This document shows positions 1 through 9,384 of a stretch of DNA of 64,000 nt, one piece after another. Source of the stretch: Labrys miyagiensis (GTDB lineage: Bacteria > Pseudomonadota > Alphaproteobacteria > Rhizobiales > Labraceae); the NCBI RefSeq assembly GCF_030160835.1, contig NZ_BSPC01000023.1, positions 62,001 through 126,000 of the forward strand, given 5' to 3'. The stretch's first letter is position 1; the number at the start of each line of letters is the position of its first letter. Below the pieces are notes generated by a model, which worked only from the letters and a program-made list of their open reading frames with translations, did not search any database and was not told the origin of the DNA. Position numbers and translations under genes: made by a program.

Positions 1-41
1 TGAGTGGACAGGTGCGTGCCACTCGATAGTGCCGCTTGCCC

Positions 42-1091
42 TCACGCAATCGCAGGCGCCGCGCTGGTATCTGGGTCGTAGCAGCGGTCGATGACGCGCT
101 GGAGATTGGCGGCGTGGCGGAAGCTCGGTTCGGCGTTCTCGCCAAGCTGGATGGCGGTGAGGAAGCGCTGGTAGTTGGTGCGCACCGGATCGGCGTGGAG
201 GTCGCGCCAGGCCTGGTTGTGGATGTCCTCGCCGGCGCAGATGCGCAGGCTGGTATAGGGACCGTGATTGATCTCGATGGCGCCATTGGTGCCGAAGACG
301 CTGAGCTTCAGCGTATTGGCGTAGCCGGTCATGAAGCGGCTGGTGTGGATTACGCCGAGTGCGCCGTTCTCGAAGCGCACCGACATCACCGCGCTGTCAT
401 TGGCGTTGAGCGGATATTCGCCGATCTTGTCGCCTGGCGCCTTGTGGAAGGTGGCGAGCTGGGCCTGCAGCGCCACCGGCGTCATGCTGACCGCATAGCT
501 GGCGAAATCGAGAATGTGGACGCCGACATCGCCCAGAACGCCCTTGGAGCCGTGGTCCTCGGACAGGCGCCACAGCCAGCGCGGCTCTGTGGCCCAGTCG
601 CCCCAATGGTTGCCCACCAGCCAGCTCTGCCGGTAGGAGGCCTCGACATGCCTGATATCGCCGATATCGCCGCGGGCGATCATGGTGTGCGCCGTCTGCA
701 GCGCCGGCACGTCGCGATAGGACAGGTTCACCATGGCGATCAGCCCGGCCGCCTCGGCGGCGGTGGCCATCTCGTCGGCCAGTGGATAGGTCTCGGCCAG
801 CGGCTTCTCGCAGAAGACATGCTTGCCGGCGAGGATCAGCTTCATGGTCGTCGGGTGGTGGAACTTGTCCGGCGTCACGTTGGCGACGGCATCGAAGGCG
901 CCCCAGGCGATGGCCTCGTCGAGATCGCCGAAGGAATGGGGGATGCCATGTTCCTCGCTGAAGGCGCGGGCGCGGGTGGCATCGATATCGACGCCGGCCA
1001 CCACTTCCGCATCGGGAGAAGCCTGGAAGTGGCGGGCGTGGTTGGCGGCCATATTGCCGGTGCCGAGCACCAGGATACGGATCTTGGGCAT
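42..1091 (-). CDS. thuB: ThuB-like Gfo/Idh/MocA sugar dehydrogenase
   Basis: A 349-residue NAD(P)-dependent oxidoreductase of the Gfo/Idh/MocA family. The Rossmann motif VLGTGNMAANHARHF is near residues 7-21 and the EKP active-site motif is in HVFCEKPLAE around residue 90. In Sinorhizobium, ThuA and ThuB are needed to oxidise trehalose and related disaccharides to 3-keto sugars (established knowledge); the same role is inferred here from family and gene order. I start at MPKIRI (1091) rather than at an in-frame ATG at 1115, because the longer form runs into the inverted repeat at 1100-1183. It is the last gene of the thuEFGKAB row; the gap to thuA is filled by that repeat. Confidence 0.87.
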   Translation of the reverse strand: MPKIRILVLGTGNMAANHARHFQASPDAEVVAGVDIDATRARAFSEEHGIPHSFGDLDEAIAWGAFDAVANVTPDKFHHPTTMKLILAGKHVFCEKPLAETYPLADEMATAAEAAGLIAMVNLSYRDVPALQTAHTMIARGDIGDIRHVEASYRQSWLVGNHWGDWATEPRWLWRLSEDHGSKGVLGDVGVHILDFASYAVSMTPVALQAQLATFHKAPGDKIGEYPLNANDSAVMSVRFENGALGVIHTSRFMTGYANTLKLSVFGTNGAIEINHGPYTSLRICAGEDIHNQAWRDLHADPVRTNYQRFLTAIQLGENAEPSFRHAANLQRVIDRCYDPDTSAAPAIA

Positions 1092-1099
1092 GGGGATAC

Positions 1100-1183
1100 C
1101 TGGGAGCGCGGACATCCTGTCCGCTCTTGGAAACGACGCGTTCTACGAGAAAGGAAGAGCGGACAGGATGTCCGCGCTCCCAG
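1100..1183. repeat. Long inverted repeat between thuA and thuB (hairpin family C, copy 1)
   Basis: Two perfectly complementary 29-base arms (1100-1128 and 1155-1183) enclose a 26-base loop. Each arm contains a shorter palindrome, GCGGACATCCTGTCCGC, so the unit looks like two REP-type elements facing each other. The right arm ends one base before the thuA stop codon at 1184. Related copies lie at 13664-13814 and 41470-41554. In mRNA the hairpin would sit between two genes of one operon. Confidence 0.9.
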
Positions 1184-1969
1184 CTACTTATATCCCTCTT
1201 CGCCGTCCTCATGCAGGCGCGGCCCCTTCACTTCCAGCGGCACGGGCGCCTTGTCATGCGGCGTGTTGGGCGCCTGGTTGACGCGCTTCCAGGCCGTGGC
1301 GGGGTTGTAGGCCCACCTCACCGCATTGCCGAGGATCTGGCGCACCGTGGCGTTGTGATAGGTCGGATAGGCCTCATGTCCCGGACGGAAATAGAAGATC
1401 TTGCCGGCGCCGCGCTGATAGGTCAGGCCGGAGCGGAAGACCTCGCCGCCCTCGAACCAGGAGATGAACAGCGTCTCCATCGGCTCGGGCACCGTGAAGG
1501 GCTCGCCATACATCTCCTCATGCTCGATTTCGAAATGCTCGGGCAAGCCCTCGGCGATGGGATGGTTCTTGTTGAGCACCCAGATGCGCTCGACCTCGCC
1601 GGCTTCGCGCCAGGACAGCGCGCAGGGCGTGCCCATCAGCTGCTTGAAGATCTTCGAAAAATGGCCGGAATGCAGCACGATCAGCCCCATGCCTTCCCAT
1701 ACGCGTTCCTGCACGCGCTTGACGATCTCGTCCTTCACCTCGCCATGGGCTTTGTGGCCCCACCACAAAAGGACATCGGTGTTCTCGAGTTTCTCCACCG
1801 TCAGCCCGTGCTCTGGTTCGTCCAGGGTCGCGGTCTCGACGGAGATGCCGCCGGCATCCTTCAGCGCCTCTGCAATCGCGCCGTGGATTCCCTGCGGGTA
1901 GAGCCTGCGAACCAGGGCGTTGGTCTGCTCGTGGCGGTTCTCGTTCCAGACCAGGGCACGGATCGTCAT
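1184..1969 (-). CDS. thuA: ThuA (trehalose utilization protein)
   Basis: A 261-residue ThuA-family protein with a class I glutamine-amidotransferase-like fold. Typical segments are [15 protein letters not shown] at the N-terminus, [24 protein letters not shown] and [11 protein letters not shown]. ThuA acts with ThuB in disaccharide oxidation in Sinorhizobium; its exact chemistry is not settled there. The start at 1969 has AAGGA upstream and puts the typical N-terminus first. The 184-base gap from thuK holds a hairpin (2070-2092) and an AAAGCGCTT operator-like site (1999-2012), which suggests thuAB can be read from its own promoter. Confidence 0.9.
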   Translation of the reverse strand: MTIRALVWNENRHEQTNALVRRLYPQGIHGAIAEALKDAGGISVETATLDEPEHGLTVEKLENTDVLLWWGHKAHGEVKDEIVKRVQERVWEGMGLIVLHSGHFSKIFKQLMGTPCALSWREAGEVERIWVLNKNHPIAEGLPEHFEIEHEEMYGEPFTVPEPMETLFISWFEGGEVFRSGLTYQRGAGKIFYFRPGHEAYPTYHNATVRQILGNAVRWAYNPATAWKRVNQAPNTPHDKAPVPLEVKGPRLHEDGEEGYK

Positions 1970-1998
1970 CTCGGATTTCCTTTGCAATATACGAATAG

Positions 1999-2012
1999 CC
2001 AAAGCGCTTCGG
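1999..2012. promoter_or_regulatory. Candidate ThuR operator upstream of thuA
   Basis: The sequence CCAAAGCGCTTCGG has the same AAAGCGCTT core as the two sites in the thuR-thuE intergenic region. It begins 30 bases upstream of the thuA start codon. LacI-family repressors commonly bind palindromes with a central CG; assignment to ThuR is inference from the shared core. Confidence 0.5.
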
Positions 2013-2069
2013 CGCGCCGACCCTTGCCCCAAGAACGGATAGAAGAAAAGTGGGATCTACAGAAATATT

Positions 2070-2092
2070 CCTCGGCGGAAAAGCCGCCGAGG
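2070..2092 (-). terminator. Hairpin after thuK, possible partial terminator
   Basis: A perfect 9-bp stem CCTCGGCGG / CCGCCGAGG closes a 5-base loop in the thuK-thuA gap. On the minus strand the bases after it are AATATTTC rather than a clean T run, so it may weaken or process the transcript rather than end it. Confidence 0.45.
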
Positions 2093-2153
2093 ATGTGGTT
2101 GATGAAGTGCGTTCAGAAGGCCTTAAGGCGACCAATTCAAGGCATGCAAGAGC

Positions 2154-3245
2154 TCAGGCCGACAGGCGCCTGAGCGCGCTGCCTTCAGCAGTGAAGACAT
2201 GGCAGAGCTCGCCCGGCACGCCGATCGAGGCTCTGGTCGAGGCCTCCACCGGCGCGTCGCCGCTGTGACGCAGCGTGACGAGCTTGCCGTCGGCGGTGCG
2301 CACATAGAGGAAGTGGCTCTCGCCCAGTTCCTCCACCACCTCGATGTCGCCGCTGAAGGACGTATCGACCCCGCTCTCGGCAAGATGCTCGGGCCGGATG
2401 CCGAGCTTGACCTTGTCACCCGTGCGAACGCCGGTGCCATCGACCTTGGCGACCACGCTGCCGCCGCCCGGCAGGCCGACCTTCACGCCGCCGGCATCCG
2501 CCTGCATCACCTCGGTGTCGATGAAGTTCATCTGCGGCGAGCCGATGAAGCCGGCGACAAAGAGGTTCTTGGGGTTGTGGTAGAGCTCAAGCGGGGCGCC
2601 GACCTGCTCGACATTGCCGGCGTTGAGCACGACGATCTTGTCGGCGAGCGTCATGGCCTCGACCTGGTCATGCGTCACATAGACCATGGTGGCGCCCATC
2701 TGCTTGTGCAGCTTGGCGATGGAGATGCGCATCTGCACGCGCAGCGCCGCGTCGAGATTGGACAGCGGTTCGTCGAACAGGAAGACCTTGGGGTTGCGCA
2801 CGATGGCGCGCCCGATAGCCACGCGCTGGCGCTGGCCGCCCGAGAGCTGCTTGGGCAGGCGTTCGAGGAGCGGCGTGAGCTCCAGGATCTTGCCCGCCTC
2901 GCGCACCTTCTGGTCGATGGTCTGGGTGTCCGTCTTGGCCAGTTCCAGGCCGAAGGCCATGTTCTGGTAGACGTTCATATGCGGGTAGAGCGCATAGGAC
3001 TGGAACACCATGGAGATGCCGCGGTCCTTCGGCGTCTTGTCGTTGACGCGCTGGCCGTCGATCATCAGGTCGCCGGAGGTGATGTCCTCCAGCCCCGCGA
3101 TCAGGCGCAGCAGGGTCGACTTGCCGCAGCCCGACGGGCCGACGAAGACCACGAAATCCTTGTCCTCGATTTCCAGGTTCACGCCGTGCACCGTCTCGAT
3201 GCGCCCGAACGACTTGCGAATATTCTTGAGCGTCACATTCGCCAT
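2154..3245 (-). CDS. thuK: ThuK: sugar ABC transporter ATP-binding protein
   Basis: A 363-residue ATPase of the MalK/UgpC group. Walker A GPSGCGKST is near residues 36-44, the signature LSGGQRQR near 134, Walker B VFLFDEPLSNLD near 155, and the C-terminal TOBE/MOP region has LGIRPEHL. It energises import of trehalose/maltose-type disaccharides with ThuF and ThuG on the cytoplasmic face. The start at 3245 (MANVTLKN) is preferred; the open frame extends much further upstream but only as the shadow of thuG. It lies 5 bases after thuG. Confidence 0.92.
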   Translation of the reverse strand: MANVTLKNIRKSFGRIETVHGVNLEIEDKDFVVFVGPSGCGKSTLLRLIAGLEDITSGDLMIDGQRVNDKTPKDRGISMVFQSYALYPHMNVYQNMAFGLELAKTDTQTIDQKVREAGKILELTPLLERLPKQLSGGQRQRVAIGRAIVRNPKVFLFDEPLSNLDAALRVQMRISIAKLHKQMGATMVYVTHDQVEAMTLADKIVVLNAGNVEQVGAPLELYHNPKNLFVAGFIGSPQMNFIDTEVMQADAGGVKVGLPGGGSVVAKVDGTGVRTGDKVKLGIRPEHLAESGVDTSFSGDIEVVEELGESHFLYVRTADGKLVTLRHSGDAPVEASTRASIGVPGELCHVFTAEGSALRRLSA

Positions 3246-3250
3246 GATGC

Positions 3251-4072
3251 TTACCCCTTGACGGCGCCGGCGGTAAGGCCCGCCACAATTTTGCGTTGGA
3301 AGATGAGAACGAGAACGATCAGCGGCAGCGTCACGATGACGGAGCCGGCCATGATGTTGCCCCAGGGCAGCTCCTGCTGGCTGGCGCCTGACATCGAGGC
3401 GATCGCCACCGGCACGGTGCGGTTGTCCGGGGAGAAGGTGAGGGCGAAGAGGAACTCGTTCCAGGCTGCGATGAAGGCGAGGAGCCCCGTGGTGACCAGA
3501 GCCGGCCACATCAGCGGCAGGAAGACGCGGCGGACCACGATCCAGGGGCTGGCGCCGTCGACGAAGGCGGCCTCCTCCAGTTCCTTCGGCAATTCCTTCA
3601 TGAAGGTGGTGAGCACCCACACGGTGAAGGGTAGCGTCAGGATGAGGTTGGAGAGGATCAGCGCCGGCATCGTGTTGTAGAGGCCGAAGGTGCGCACCAC
3701 CTCATACATGCCCGACAACACCGCGACCTGCGGGAACATCGAGACGGCGAGGATGGTCATCAAGAGTAGCCCGCGCCCCTTGAAATGCACGCGGCCGAGC
3801 GCATAGGCCGCCGTGACGCCGAGGAAGAGCGAGATGATCACCACCGAGACGGCCACGATGATCGAGTTCAGGATGTTGGTGGCAAAGGGCTGCTGCTGGA
3901 ACACCCCGACATAGTTCGAGAAATCGATGCTGTCCGGCAGCAGCGACGTGCTGAACAAGGCCTGCCCGGTCCGCATCGAGGTGACGATGGCGTAATAGAA
4001 CGGGAAGACGGCATAGACGACGATGACGGCGACGAGCAGCCAGAATCCAATCGGCTTGAGAACCTTGCTCAT
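3251..4072 (-). CDS. thuG: ThuG: sugar ABC transporter inner-membrane permease
   Basis: A 273-residue MalG-type permease with six predicted membrane segments. The first is around residues 9-28 and the EAA loop [12 protein letters not shown] is in the second half. Its start overlaps the thuF stop by four bases (ATGA), typical of translational coupling. It should pair with ThuF to form the membrane channel of the disaccharide importer. Confidence 0.91.
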   Translation of the reverse strand: MSKVLKPIGFWLLVAVIVVYAVFPFYYAIVTSMRTGQALFSTSLLPDSIDFSNYVGVFQQQPFATNILNSIIVAVSVVIISLFLGVTAAYALGRVHFKGRGLLLMTILAVSMFPQVAVLSGMYEVVRTFGLYNTMPALILSNLILTLPFTVWVLTTFMKELPKELEEAAFVDGASPWIVVRRVFLPLMWPALVTTGLLAFIAAWNEFLFALTFSPDNRTVPVAIASMSGASQQELPWGNIMAGSVIVTLPLIVLVLIFQRKIVAGLTAGAVKG

Positions 4073-4995
4073 TTTGCGACGTCCTCTGAAACGCGAACCT
4101 TGCCGACAGTCATGGCCAGCACCGTGATGAGACCGATCACCAGGAAGAGCAGCGTGGCCGCCGCCGAGCCGAGACCGGTCTTGGCGAAGTCGACGAGCTG
4201 CAGCCTGGCAAAGCCGGACATTGAGATGGTGTCGCGACTGCCCGAGGTCAGCACATAGATGAGATCGAAGATGCGCAGGGCATCGAGGGCGCGGAACACC
4301 ACCGCCACCATGAGAGCGGGCCGGATCAGCGGCAGCGTCACCCTAAAGAACACCTTCACGGGATGAATGCCGTCGACCTTGGCGGCCTCATAGCAGTCGG
4401 AAGGCATCATCTGCAGGGCGGCGAGGATGAGCAGCGCCATAAAGGGCGTGGTCTTCCAGACGTCGACCATGATCACCGCCCACATCGCCGTGGTGGAATT
4501 TGCGGTCCAAGCCACCGGCGAGGAGATGACGTGCAGGCTCATCAGGATGTGATTGATCACGCCGAACTGATCGTTCAGCATCCACAGCCATATCTTGGCC
4601 GAGACGATGGTGGGAATGGCCCAGGGGATCAGCACAGCAGCGCGGACAATGGCGCGCCCCTTGAAGTTGGCGTTCAGAACAAGCGCCAGGATGGTGCCGA
4701 GAATGGTCTCGAGCACGACCGAGAACACCGAGAACCACACCGTATTCCAGACCGAGAGCCACCAGACCTTGTTGGCAAGCAGTCCCAGCCAGCGGCCGTC
4801 GATGTAGGTCAGATAGTTGGTCAGGCCGATGAATTTGTAGCTCCCGGGGGTCGAGAGTTTGGCATCGGTGAAACCAAACCAGATGGTCCGCAGGAGCGGC
4901 CACCCGGCGACGATTGCCAGGACGACCAGCATGGGAGCCAGGAATATCCATGCCGATGTCACCCTGGCGCGCGTCAGTTCAGATTGACTGGCCAT
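4069..4995 (-). CDS. thuF: ThuF: sugar ABC transporter inner-membrane permease
   Basis: A 308-residue MalF/UgpA-type permease. The first membrane segment is near residues 13-33 ([18 protein letters not shown]) and the EAA loop [10 protein letters not shown] is near residue 205. The start at 4995 (MASQSELT) has GGGAGGG upstream; a longer in-frame start at 5166 would run into the repeat and has no support. It is separated from thuE by 329 bases containing a dispersed repeat, so thuFGKAB depends on readthrough from thuE or on an unseen promoter. Confidence 0.91.
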   Translation of the reverse strand: MASQSELTRARVTSAWIFLAPMLVVLAIVAGWPLLRTIWFGFTDAKLSTPGSYKFIGLTNYLTYIDGRWLGLLANKVWWLSVWNTVWFSVFSVVLETILGTILALVLNANFKGRAIVRAAVLIPWAIPTIVSAKIWLWMLNDQFGVINHILMSLHVISSPVAWTANSTTAMWAVIMVDVWKTTPFMALLILAALQMMPSDCYEAAKVDGIHPVKVFFRVTLPLIRPALMVAVVFRALDALRIFDLIYVLTSGSRDTISMSGFARLQLVDFAKTGLGSAAATLLFLVIGLITVLAMTVGKVRVSEDVAK

Positions 4996-5324
4996 GTGGC
5001 CCTCCCAGGAGAATATGAAAGGCCAGCCCGGCGGATCGCCGGTCGCTGTGTATGAACGGGCCTTGAAAGCGACACGCGCAGGCGTGCGGCGTGCGGCGTG
5101 CAAGGCTTTCGGACCGCCGGTCTCGTCTATAGCGTTTTGCGATTTGACGGGATCGGTCAGAACCACAAAGACACGTCAAAACAAGGAGTTAGAGCAATGG
5201 GCGGTACGTGAAAACGCGCTTTGCTCCAGGGAAACGAGGAGGCTCCGGGCGGCCGGTCCGTAGATTGTCGATGAGAAAGAGCGCCGCGGAACCCCGGGGC
5301 TCCGCGGCGCAGTCGGGGAGGATC
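4996..5324. other. thuE-thuF intergenic region
   Basis: No gene is visible in these 329 bases. They hold repeat family A copy 1 (about 5129-5228). A near-perfect palindrome, CCGCGGAACCCCGGGGCTCCGCGG at about 5285-5308, lies just after the thuE stop and is a plausible attenuator hairpin on the minus strand. Confidence 0.6.
5129..5228 (+). repeat. Dispersed intergenic repeat family A, copy 1
   Basis: Begins AGCGTTTTGCGATTTGACGG and ends with AAACGCGCTTTGCTCC. It is the most diverged of four copies (others 9099-9202, 21378-21479, 47089-47190). It lies between thuE and thuF inside an operon. Confidence 0.75.
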
Positions 5325-6584
5325 TTACCAGCCCGAGCCCTTGATGTTGGCGAGTTCGCCGTCAAGGTCAGACAGGGCTTGGTCAGCCTTCGCCTTGCCG
5401 GCGAGGACGCTGGCAACCGAGTTCCAGAAGGCGTTGGAGACCTCGTTGTAGTTGGTCCCGGTGATCTTGGAGGGACGGGCGACAGCGCTGGTGAAGGTGG
5501 CCTTCAGATCGCCGAAGAAGGGCACGGCCTTGAGCACGTCCGGATCTTCGTAGAGGCTGGCGATGGTCGGGTTGTAGCTGCCTTCGATGGCGCGGCGCTT
5601 CTGCTCTTCCTTAGAGGTCAGGTAGACGACGAGATCGGCCGCCAGATCCTGATTCTTGGAATATTTCGAGACGGCGAGCTGCCATCCGCCGAGCGTGCCG
5701 GTGTTCTTGCCGTCGGCGCCGCCCTTCGGCAGAGCGACCACACCGATCTTGCCCTTGACCGGGCTGTCGGCGCCGTTGCCGAGCGACCAGGCATAGGGCC
5801 AGTTGCGCATGAAGGCAGAGTTGCCGGACTGGAACACGCCGCGCGCTTCTTCTTCGCCATAGTTGAGGACACCGTCGGGCGCGATCTTGCCGATCCAGGT
5901 CGACGCCAGCGTGAGCGCCTCGGCAGCCTTGGGATTGTTGACGGTGATCTTGCCTTCACTGTCGACAATGGCGCCACCGCCATAGGAGTCGATCCATTCC
6001 AAGGCGTCGCAGGTCAGGCCCTCATAGGCCTTGCCCTGGAATACGAATCCCCAGAACTTGTCGTTGCCGGCCTTGCGCTCGCCATCCTGGATCTTGGTGG
6101 CCGCGTCAGTCATTTCCTGCCAGGTCGTGGGAGCCTTGAGACCATACTTGTCCAAGAGGTCCTTGCGGTAATAGAGCACGCCCGCATCGGTGAACCACGG
6201 CATCGCCACCAGCTTGCCGCCCACGGTATTGTTGTCGATGATCGCTGGGAAATGATCCTTCTCGGCACCCTTGGTGTAGGATGCGAGATCGATGAAATGA
6301 TTGCCGAGGATACCCGGCCAGATCACGTCGATCTGGAAGACGTCGATATCGCTAGCGCCGGCGGAAAGAAGCTGCTGATAGAGGGCCAGGCGCTCATTGG
6401 TGTCGTTCGGCGTCGAGACGATCTTGACGGTGTTGCCCGTCTTCTTCGCCCAGGCTTCCGCGCCGCTCTTGCACAGGCTCAGTTCCTGGCCGACGGCGCC
6501 GCAGGAGATCGCGATCTCCGCAGCATTGGCATAGCAAGTGAGGGCGATGGACGCGGTAGCGGCTAGGGCCAAGCGCATGAACAT
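5325..6584 (-). CDS. thuE: ThuE: disaccharide ABC transporter substrate-binding protein
   Basis: A 419-residue periplasmic solute-binding protein of family 1 (MalE/AglE type). The signal peptide is about 21 residues, ending YANA before AEIAISCG. The ligand-binding region has the usual [17 protein letters not shown] segment. The start at 6584 has GAGGAGGAAG upstream; MRLALA at 6578 is an alternative. It is the promoter-proximal gene of the operon and gives it its specificity, by homology trehalose, maltose or sucrose. Confidence 0.91.
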   Translation of the reverse strand: MFMRLALAATASIALTCYANAAEIAISCGAVGQELSLCKSGAEAWAKKTGNTVKIVSTPNDTNERLALYQQLLSAGASDIDVFQIDVIWPGILGNHFIDLASYTKGAEKDHFPAIIDNNTVGGKLVAMPWFTDAGVLYYRKDLLDKYGLKAPTTWQEMTDAATKIQDGERKAGNDKFWGFVFQGKAYEGLTCDALEWIDSYGGGAIVDSEGKITVNNPKAAEALTLASTWIGKIAPDGVLNYGEEEARGVFQSGNSAFMRNWPYAWSLGNGADSPVKGKIGVVALPKGGADGKNTGTLGGWQLAVSKYSKNQDLAADLVVYLTSKEEQKRRAIEGSYNPTIASLYEDPDVLKAVPFFGDLKATFTSAVARPSKITGTNYNEVSNAFWNSVASVLAGKAKADQALSDLDGELANIKGSGW

Positions 6585-6695
6585 GCAGACTTCCTCCTCT
6601 TATGGTGATTGGCTGCCTACTCTATGGAAGGTCAGCAAAGGCCATGATCGTTTCCTCAAGCGGCAATTTATCGTTGGGGCAGCCGCAAAGTCACT

Positions 6696-6742
6696 TCAAA
6701 GCGCTTTGAGCCTTCAATCCGACAAAAATCTGACTTTGTCAA
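6696..6742 (-). promoter_or_regulatory. thuE promoter with overlapping LacI-type operator
   Basis: On the minus strand a -35 box TTGACA (6742-6737) is followed after 17 bases by a weak -10 box GATTGA (6719-6714). Four bases further on is the perfect 14-bp palindrome TCAAAGCGCTTTGA (6709-6696), where a repressor would cover the start of transcription. Promoter positions are read by eye. Confidence 0.65.
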
Positions 6743-6962
6743 GACAGACTGTGACAGACATGTGTAACAACTCTTGCAGGCAAGGAGAACAGGCAGGAAG
6801 CACCAGCATCATTGAGATTTTTTGAAAAAAAATCCGCTCGGTTGGCGGACTTTGATCGAATGATCGAAAAAACTGTGAATTTCGCAATAAATATGACAAA
6901 CGGAATGCACTCTGCCCTGGAAATGACTATGGTGGCGCGGATCAACGCGTAAAAAAGGCCCC

Positions 6963-6976
6963 TCAAAGCGCTTCAA
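6963..6976. promoter_or_regulatory. Second LacI-type operator, thuR side
   Basis: TCAAAGCGCTTCAA matches the thuE operator at 12 of 14 positions. It lies 178 bases upstream of the thuR start, consistent with autoregulation or with DNA looping between two ThuR-bound sites about 267 bases apart. Confidence 0.6.
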
Positions 6977-7153
6977 CAAGGTGTCAGCAAGGCTTTCCCC
7001 TCGTCGAATCCACGAGCCGCTTCGAGTGAACGTCTTCACAATTGGAAGAGCCGTAGAACAGCTCCCGCACAAAAGGGCGCCGGCAAGTCAAGCCGGCAAG
7101 CAACGAAAGTCTACCGACAGAGAGAAGCGAGAAGGCCTGGAAGGATCGTTACG

Positions 7154-8170
7154 GTGAACTTGAAGGAACTTTCCGAACATCTGGGCCTGTCGCAGACGAC
7201 CGTCAGTCGTGCACTCAACGGTTTTCCGGAGGTGGGTGAGGCGACGCGCCAGCGTGTGCTCGAGGCCGCCGAGCAATTCCAGTACCGCCCCAATGCAAGC
7301 GCCCGCAAGCTCGCGACCGGCCGGGCCGGCGCCATCGGCATCGTCTTCTCCGCCGAGCGCAACATGCTGCTCGACCCGATCTTCACCGATTTCCTCGCCG
7401 GGGTCGCCAGCCAGTGCTCGCTGGCCGATAATGACGTGCTAGTCTCTTCCGCGCATGGCGACGAGGCGGGAACCTACCGGCGCCTCGCCCGCATCCGCTC
7501 CGTCGATGCGGTGGTGCTGTCCTCTCCCACGGTGGACGATCCGAGAATTGCGCTGCTGCAGCGCTTGGGCATGCCCTTGGTGGTGCATGGCCGCTGCCTG
7601 ACCAACCTCCCCTACGCGCATCTCGACATCGACAATGAGGCAGCCTTCTTCCAGGCGACCACCCTGTTGCTGGATCTCGGCCACCGCAGCATCGGCCTCA
7701 TCAACGAGAGCTTGAACTACACCTTCGCCATGCACCGCTCGGAAGGCTGGCGCAAGGCACTCGGCGAGCGCGGCCTGCCCGCTCCGCCGGAGCTCGAATG
7801 CAGCGCCCGCATGACCGAGGAAAACGGCTATCGCCTCGCCCGCAACCTGTTCGACCTGCCAACCCCGCCGACCGCCCTGCTCTGCTCGTCGATCTTCGCG
7901 GCGCTGGGGGCAATGCGCGCGGCCCGCGACACCGGCCGCATCATCGGCAAGGATCTGTCGATCATTGCTCATGACGACGGCCTCGACGCCATTCGCCCGG
8001 AAACCCTGACGCCGCCGCTTACCACCACCTTCTCTTCCATCCACGCCGCCGGCATGCGCGTTGCCGAGATCGCCATGGCGGTTACCAGCGGCGCCGATCC
8101 GGCCACGCTCACCGAAATCTGGCCGGTGGACCTGGTGTTCCGCGGCTCGACGGTGCCGCCGGTGAGTTGA
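7154..8170 (+). CDS. thuR: ThuR: LacI-family repressor of the thu operon
   Basis: A 338-residue LacI/GalR-family regulator. The N-terminal helix-turn-helix is LSEHLGLSQTTVSRALNGFP (about residues 5-24) with the hinge helix ASARKLATGR near 50-59. A sugar-binding periplasmic-like domain follows. The start is a GTG at 7154. It is divergent from thuE, and palindromes with an AAAGCGCTT core lie between them. It should repress the transporter and be released by a disaccharide or derivative (inference from family and position). Its stop abuts the stop of the convergent exporter gene. Confidence 0.87.
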   Translation: MNLKELSEHLGLSQTTVSRALNGFPEVGEATRQRVLEAAEQFQYRPNASARKLATGRAGAIGIVFSAERNMLLDPIFTDFLAGVASQCSLADNDVLVSSAHGDEAGTYRRLARIRSVDAVVLSSPTVDDPRIALLQRLGMPLVVHGRCLTNLPYAHLDIDNEAAFFQATTLLLDLGHRSIGLINESLNYTFAMHRSEGWRKALGERGLPAPPELECSARMTEENGYRLARNLFDLPTPPTALLCSSIFAALGAMRAARDTGRIIGKDLSIIAHDDGLDAIRPETLTPPLTTTFSSIHAAGMRVAEIAMAVTSGADPATLTEIWPVDLVFRGSTVPPVS

Positions 8171-9064
8171 TCACTCCGCCGGGACGGGCCTTGCCGAGCG
8201 GTCCACGTAGAACACGAACAGCCCGCTGCCGATGATGATGGCATTGCCGATGATGATCGGCAGCGTCGGCACGTCGCGCCAGACCAGCCAGCCCATCAGC
8301 GTCGCCCACACCATGGCCGAATATTGGAACGGGGCGAGCGTTGCCGCAGGCGCCATGGCGAGCGCCCGGGTGATGCAGATGAAGCAGACCATGGCGACGA
8401 TGCCGACGAGGAACATCAGGCCGGTGTCGAACCAATCGGGCGTTGTCCAGGCAAAGGGCAGCGTAGCGCCGCCGATCACCGCCGCGCCGGCGAATTGCCA
8501 GACCACCAGCGGCAGCCAATGGGTGCGCCGGAGCCGCCGCGTCACCGTAACGGCAAGACCGAACATCAGGGCGCCGAACAGGGCGATCGGCGAGGACGAG
8601 GAGAACAGGGCTGCGGAAGGCTGCAGAGCGATAACGACGCCGACAAAGCCGGCGACCACCGCTGCCCAGCGGAAAGGTTCGACCTTCTCGCCCAGCAGCG
8701 GCACCGACAGCGCAGTGATGATCAAGGGCGCCGCCATATAGAAGGTCATCACATCGGCGAGCGGCATGGTGCGGGTGGAATAGTAGAAGGCGAAGGTGTC
8801 GCCGGCCATGCACAGGATGCGCAGGATCTGCAGCCGCCACTGGCTGAAATCGAACAGGTCGATCCTGAGGTGCCAGACCATCGGGACCAGCACCACGGCC
8901 GCGCCGACCGAGCGCAGCAGCATCAGTTGGCCTACGGAATAATCGGTCACCAGCCATTTGCCGAGTGCATCGTTGAGGGCGAAGAAGAACACGCCGGTCA
9001 GATAAAGGCCTATGCCCATCCTGACGTTCGCGCTGCCGATGCCGGCCGGCCGGGGGGAAGTCAT
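8171..9064 (-). CDS. EamA/DMT-superfamily transporter
   Basis: A 297-residue inner-membrane protein with about ten hydrophobic segments arranged as two EamA repeats. The first begins at YLTGVFFFALNDALGKWL and the second at IALFGALMFGLAVTVTRRL. Members export amino acids or other small metabolites; no substrate can be assigned. The start at 9064 follows a GAGATCGAC-type leader; the open frame extends upstream to 9232 only because repeat family A copy 2 has no stop in that frame. Confidence 0.85.
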   Translation of the reverse strand: MTSPRPAGIGSANVRMGIGLYLTGVFFFALNDALGKWLVTDYSVGQLMLLRSVGAAVVLVPMVWHLRIDLFDFSQWRLQILRILCMAGDTFAFYYSTRTMPLADVMTFYMAAPLIITALSVPLLGEKVEPFRWAAVVAGFVGVVIALQPSAALFSSSSPIALFGALMFGLAVTVTRRLRRTHWLPLVVWQFAGAAVIGGATLPFAWTTPDWFDTGLMFLVGIVAMVCFICITRALAMAPAATLAPFQYSAMVWATLMGWLVWRDVPTLPIIIGNAIIIGSGLFVFYVDRSARPVPAE

Positions 9065-9098
9065 GTCGATCTCGCTCGGCGCAGCAAGGCAGCCGGTT

Positions 9099-9202
9099 AA
9101 AACGTTTTGCGATTTGACGGAATCGGCAAGAATCGCAAAGACGCGTCGAAACAAAGAGTGAGAGCAAAGGCAGCGTTTACGCTTAAACGCGCTTTGCTCC
9201 AG
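9099..9202 (+). repeat. Dispersed intergenic repeat family A, copy 2
   Basis: Runs from AAAACGTTTTGCGATTTGAC to AAACGCGCTTTGCTCC. It is nearly identical to the inverted copies at 21378-21479 and 47089-47190. It sits 35 bases upstream of the EamA gene start, so it is probably transcribed in its leader. Confidence 0.85.
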
Positions 9203-9384
9203 CGCCCCTTGAGTCGGTGCTTTTTTGACCAATTGATATAGCCAATATCAGCTTTCGCGGGCGGGGCAAGCGGGTTAGTCATGTCCTGTGCTCAGCCTGC
9301 TCACCATGAAAACCGGCCTTCGCGAAGGCGTCACCGCGCACCGACGCCCGTTGTCCCGGACATGCAGATCAAGGAAGCCAAGCT

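Noticed and set aside
3246-3620. Upstream extension of the thuK reading frame
   Set aside because: The extra 124 residues overlap thuG and are Arg/His-rich; the ATPase family begins at MANVTLKN.
9065-9232. N-terminal extension of the EamA protein through repeat A2
   Set aside because: The added residues are just the repeat read in one frame; the same kind of peptide appears at other copies. The membrane protein starts at 9064.
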